Below, piece after piece: positions 5,732 to 7,177 of a stretch of DNA of 7,177 nt. Both the position numbers and the translations under genes were made by a program. The notes under the pieces were generated by a model. It was not told where the DNA came from and searched no databases. It saw nothing but the letters and a program-made list of their open reading frames with translations. Each line of letters starts with the position of its first letter. Position 1 is the first letter of the stretch. The stretch covers positions 1 to 7,177 of the forward strand of contig JAQUMP010000166.1 in assembly GCA_028718065.1 (NCBI GenBank). The letters are read 5' to 3'. The DNA comes from Chitinivibrionales bacterium (lineage in GTDB: Bacteria > Fibrobacterota > Chitinivibrionia > Chitinivibrionales > FEN-1185).

Positions 5732-6918
5732 AGCGCTATCCCCTTGTAATCCGCCACATGAAAAATGTCCTTGTCGCCGCGGCCCGAAAGGTTGACAATT
5801 AAAATTTGCCGTTGCCCCATGCGCGGCGCGCGCTTAAGGGCGTAGGCCACGGCGTGACTCGATTCCAGCGCCGGGATTATGCCTTCGTATTCGCACAGCG
5901 CCGAAAAGGCGTCGATGGCTTGCCGGTCGGTGGCTAAGGTATACTGTACGCGCTTTATCTGGTTTAAATAGGAATGCTGCGGCCCGACCCCGCTGTAATC
6001 GAGCCCGGCGGAAATGGAGTGCGTCGTGGCGATCTGGCCGTGGCTGTCCTGCAAAACAAAGGAGCGGCTGCCGTGCAGGATGCCGATGCGAGCGCGCGGC
6101 GACGGCGTCAGCCGGGCGGCATGTTTTGCCGTATGTAAACCTAAGCCGCCGGCCTCCACGCCGGTCAGGCGCACCTTTTTGTCGTTTAAAAAAGCATCGA
6201 AGATGCCGATGGCGTTTGAACCGCCGCCCACGCAAGCCGCGATTTCGTCGGGCAGTTTGCCGGCCTGCTCCAGGATCTGCCGCCGGGTTTCCACGCCGAT
6301 GATGGACTGGAACTGCCGCACGATGGTGGGAAAAGGATGCGGGCCGAGCGCCGAACCGAACACATAATGGGTGTTGCGCACGGTTTTGCTCCAGTCGCGC
6401 AGGGCCTCGTTCACGGCGTCCTTTAATGTTTTGCTGCCGCTTGCCACCGGGACAACGCGCGCGCCCAGCAGGTTCATGCGGAAGACGTTGGGACGCTGTC
6501 GCGCCATGTCAACGGTCCCCATAAAAATATCGCAGGCCAGGTTCAAAAGCGCCGCGGCCGTGGCCGTGGCCACGCCGTGCTGCCCGGCCCCTGTCTCGGC
6601 TATTATTCTTTTTTTATTCATGTATCTGGTCAGCAGGGCTTGGCCTATGGTGTTGTTTATCTTGTGAGCTCCCGTGTGCAGAAGGTCTTCCCTTTTGAGG
6701 TATATATTGACGCCGTATTTTGCAGATAAATTTTTTGCAAAGTATACGGGTGTCGGACGGCCGACATAATTATTCATATAAAAATCCAGTTCAAGTAGAT
6801 GTTTTTCGCTGTTTTTGAATTCATTGAATGCCGCTTCCAGTTCATCAAGCGCCGGGATCAGTGTCTCTGGCACAAACTGTCCGCCGAATTCTCCGTAAAA
6901 CCCTTTAATTGCCTGCAT
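5728..6918 (-). CDS. trpB: Tryptophan synthase beta chain (TrpB1 type)
   Basis: PLP enzyme that joins indole and serine to make tryptophan, partner of TrpA. It is full length at 396 residues. Seen: GEFGGQFVPETL (9-20), GRPTP (53-57), KREDLLHTGAHKINN with the PLP lysine Lys86, ETGAGQHG with catalytic Glu108, GSALGPHPFP (188-197), the phosphate loop GGGSN (231-235), SISAGLDYSGVGP, ALESSHAVAYA and LSGRGDKD with Ser378. The length and HTGAHKINN motif fit TrpB1 rather than TrpB2. The start ATG has GAGG 6 nt upstream (6925-6928) and overlaps the trpF stop by 14 nt. Odd point: codons 1-106 are A+T-rich (AAA AAA AGA ATA ATA just before the change), while everything from Ala107 on is G+C-rich like the rest of the operon. 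Confidence 0.97.
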   Translation of the reverse strand: MQAIKGFYGEFGGQFVPETLIPALDELEAAFNEFKNSEKHLLELDFYMNNYVGRPTPVYFAKNLSAKYGVNIYLKREDLLHTGAHKINNTIGQALLTRYMNKKRIIAETGAGQHGVATATAAALLNLACDIFMGTVDMARQRPNVFRMNLLGARVVPVASGSKTLKDAVNEALRDWSKTVRNTHYVFGSALGPHPFPTIVRQFQSIIGVETRRQILEQAGKLPDEIAACVGGGSNAIGIFDAFLNDKKVRLTGVEAGGLGLHTAKHAARLTPSPRARIGILHGSRSFVLQDSHGQIATTHSISAGLDYSGVGPQHSYLNQIKRVQYTLATDRQAIDAFSALCEYEGIIPALESSHAVAYALKRAPRMGQRQILIVNLSGRGDKDIFHVADYKGIAL

Positions 6919-7177
6919 TATTTACCTCTTCAATAAATTTTTTCATTAATTTATAATCTTTAATTCCTTTATCTTTTTCCACGCCGCTTGACACATCTAC
7001 CCCAAAGGGACAATAGTTCTCAATGATGCTTTTAACATTGGAATGGTTAAGGCCGCCCGATATGATTAGCCTGCCTCTGATTTTTTTTATCCAAGCTGGT
7101 ATCTCATGAGATGTTCCGCTGCCTTTGCTGGTATCAAACATAAAGTATTTATAATTGATTTTCTCCGGCGCAATGCC
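6905..7177 (-). CDS. trpF: Phosphoribosylanthranilate isomerase, C-terminal part (5' end outside window)
   Basis: Isomerises N-(5'-phosphoribosyl)anthranilate to CdRP, third step of the tryptophan branch. Only the last 90 residues are visible, and the frame stays open to the window edge: the residues before the internal Met at 7141 (GIAPEKINYKYF) continue the reading frame. Diagnostic features are MFDTSKGSGTSHEIPAW (family LLDtxxxGGtGxxfdW), RLIISGGLNHSNV (family LAGGLxxxNV, phosphate binding), FGVDVSSGVE and GIKD. In the GSGTS loop a family Gly appears as Ser, a mild variation. The gene is clearly A+T-richer than trpA and the downstream genes. It overlaps trpB by 14 nt. Earlier genes of the pathway probably lie beyond the right edge. 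Confidence 0.93.
   Translation of the reverse strand, partial: GIAPEKINYKYFMFDTSKGSGTSHEIPAWIKKIRGRLIISGGLNHSNVKSIIENYCPFGVDVSSGVEKDKGIKDYKLMKKFIEEVNNAGN
6925..6930 (-). promoter_or_regulatory. Ribosome binding site of trpB
   Basis: AAGAGG on the minus strand within the end of trpF, 6 nt before the ATG at 6918. It supports this start, which also matches the usual TrpB N-terminus. Confidence 0.65.

Noticed and set aside
5834..6367. Open frames on both strands inside trpB (5834-6235 minus, 6014-6367 plus)
   Set aside because: They lie wholly within a firmly identified gene, have Arg-rich composition and no recognisable domain.

Overview
The window holds two blocks of genes that point towards each other. 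On the plus strand are the 3' part of an exopolysaccharide-type sugar-phosphate transferase gene (1-636) and, 4 nt later, an unrecognised exported-protein gene (641-1519). On the minus strand, running from the right edge down to 1730, is a tightly packed aromatic amino-acid operon: trpF (3' part), trpB, trpA, a chorismate mutase of the eukaryotic (yeast ARO7) type, tyrA with a C-terminal ACT domain, and a strongly divergent EPSP-synthase-like gene. The 210-bp convergent gap between the blocks (1520-1729) holds a 103-bp palindromic repeat with a second small repeat apparently inserted in one arm. I see no tRNA, rRNA, CRISPR array, transposase or phage gene.

Organism: the membrane-bound sugar transferase, a signal-peptide protein, a high G+C content over most of the window and dispersed palindromic repeats suggest an uncultivated environmental bacterium, probably Gram-negative. 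The divergent tyrA and the eukaryotic-type chorismate mutase argue against a classic enteric or Bacillus relative. A PVC-group, Omnitrophota-like or Desulfobacterota-like lineage is a guess only.

How the operon works: TrpF and TrpAB carry out the last steps of tryptophan synthesis. Chorismate mutase and TyrA take chorismate to prephenate and then towards tyrosine. The last gene has the six-repeat layout of EPSP synthase, but almost all substrate-binding residues appear to be replaced. Gene borders overlap by 4 or 14 nt or are 1-4 nt apart, so co-translation is likely. A mutase that in yeast is activated by Trp and inhibited by Tyr lies exactly between the Trp genes and the Tyr gene, which suggests cross-pathway balancing.

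Main points for a second look: (1) the EPSP-synthase-like protein with a lost active site; (2) the eukaryotic-type chorismate mutase, with a substituted active-site Arg but retained allosteric Gly-Ser; (3) an abrupt drop in G+C inside trpB at about 6600 (65% over 6421-6600, 39% over 6601-7177, hand counts), which means either recombination in the most conserved part of trpB or an assembly chimera; (4) the nested palindromic repeat.
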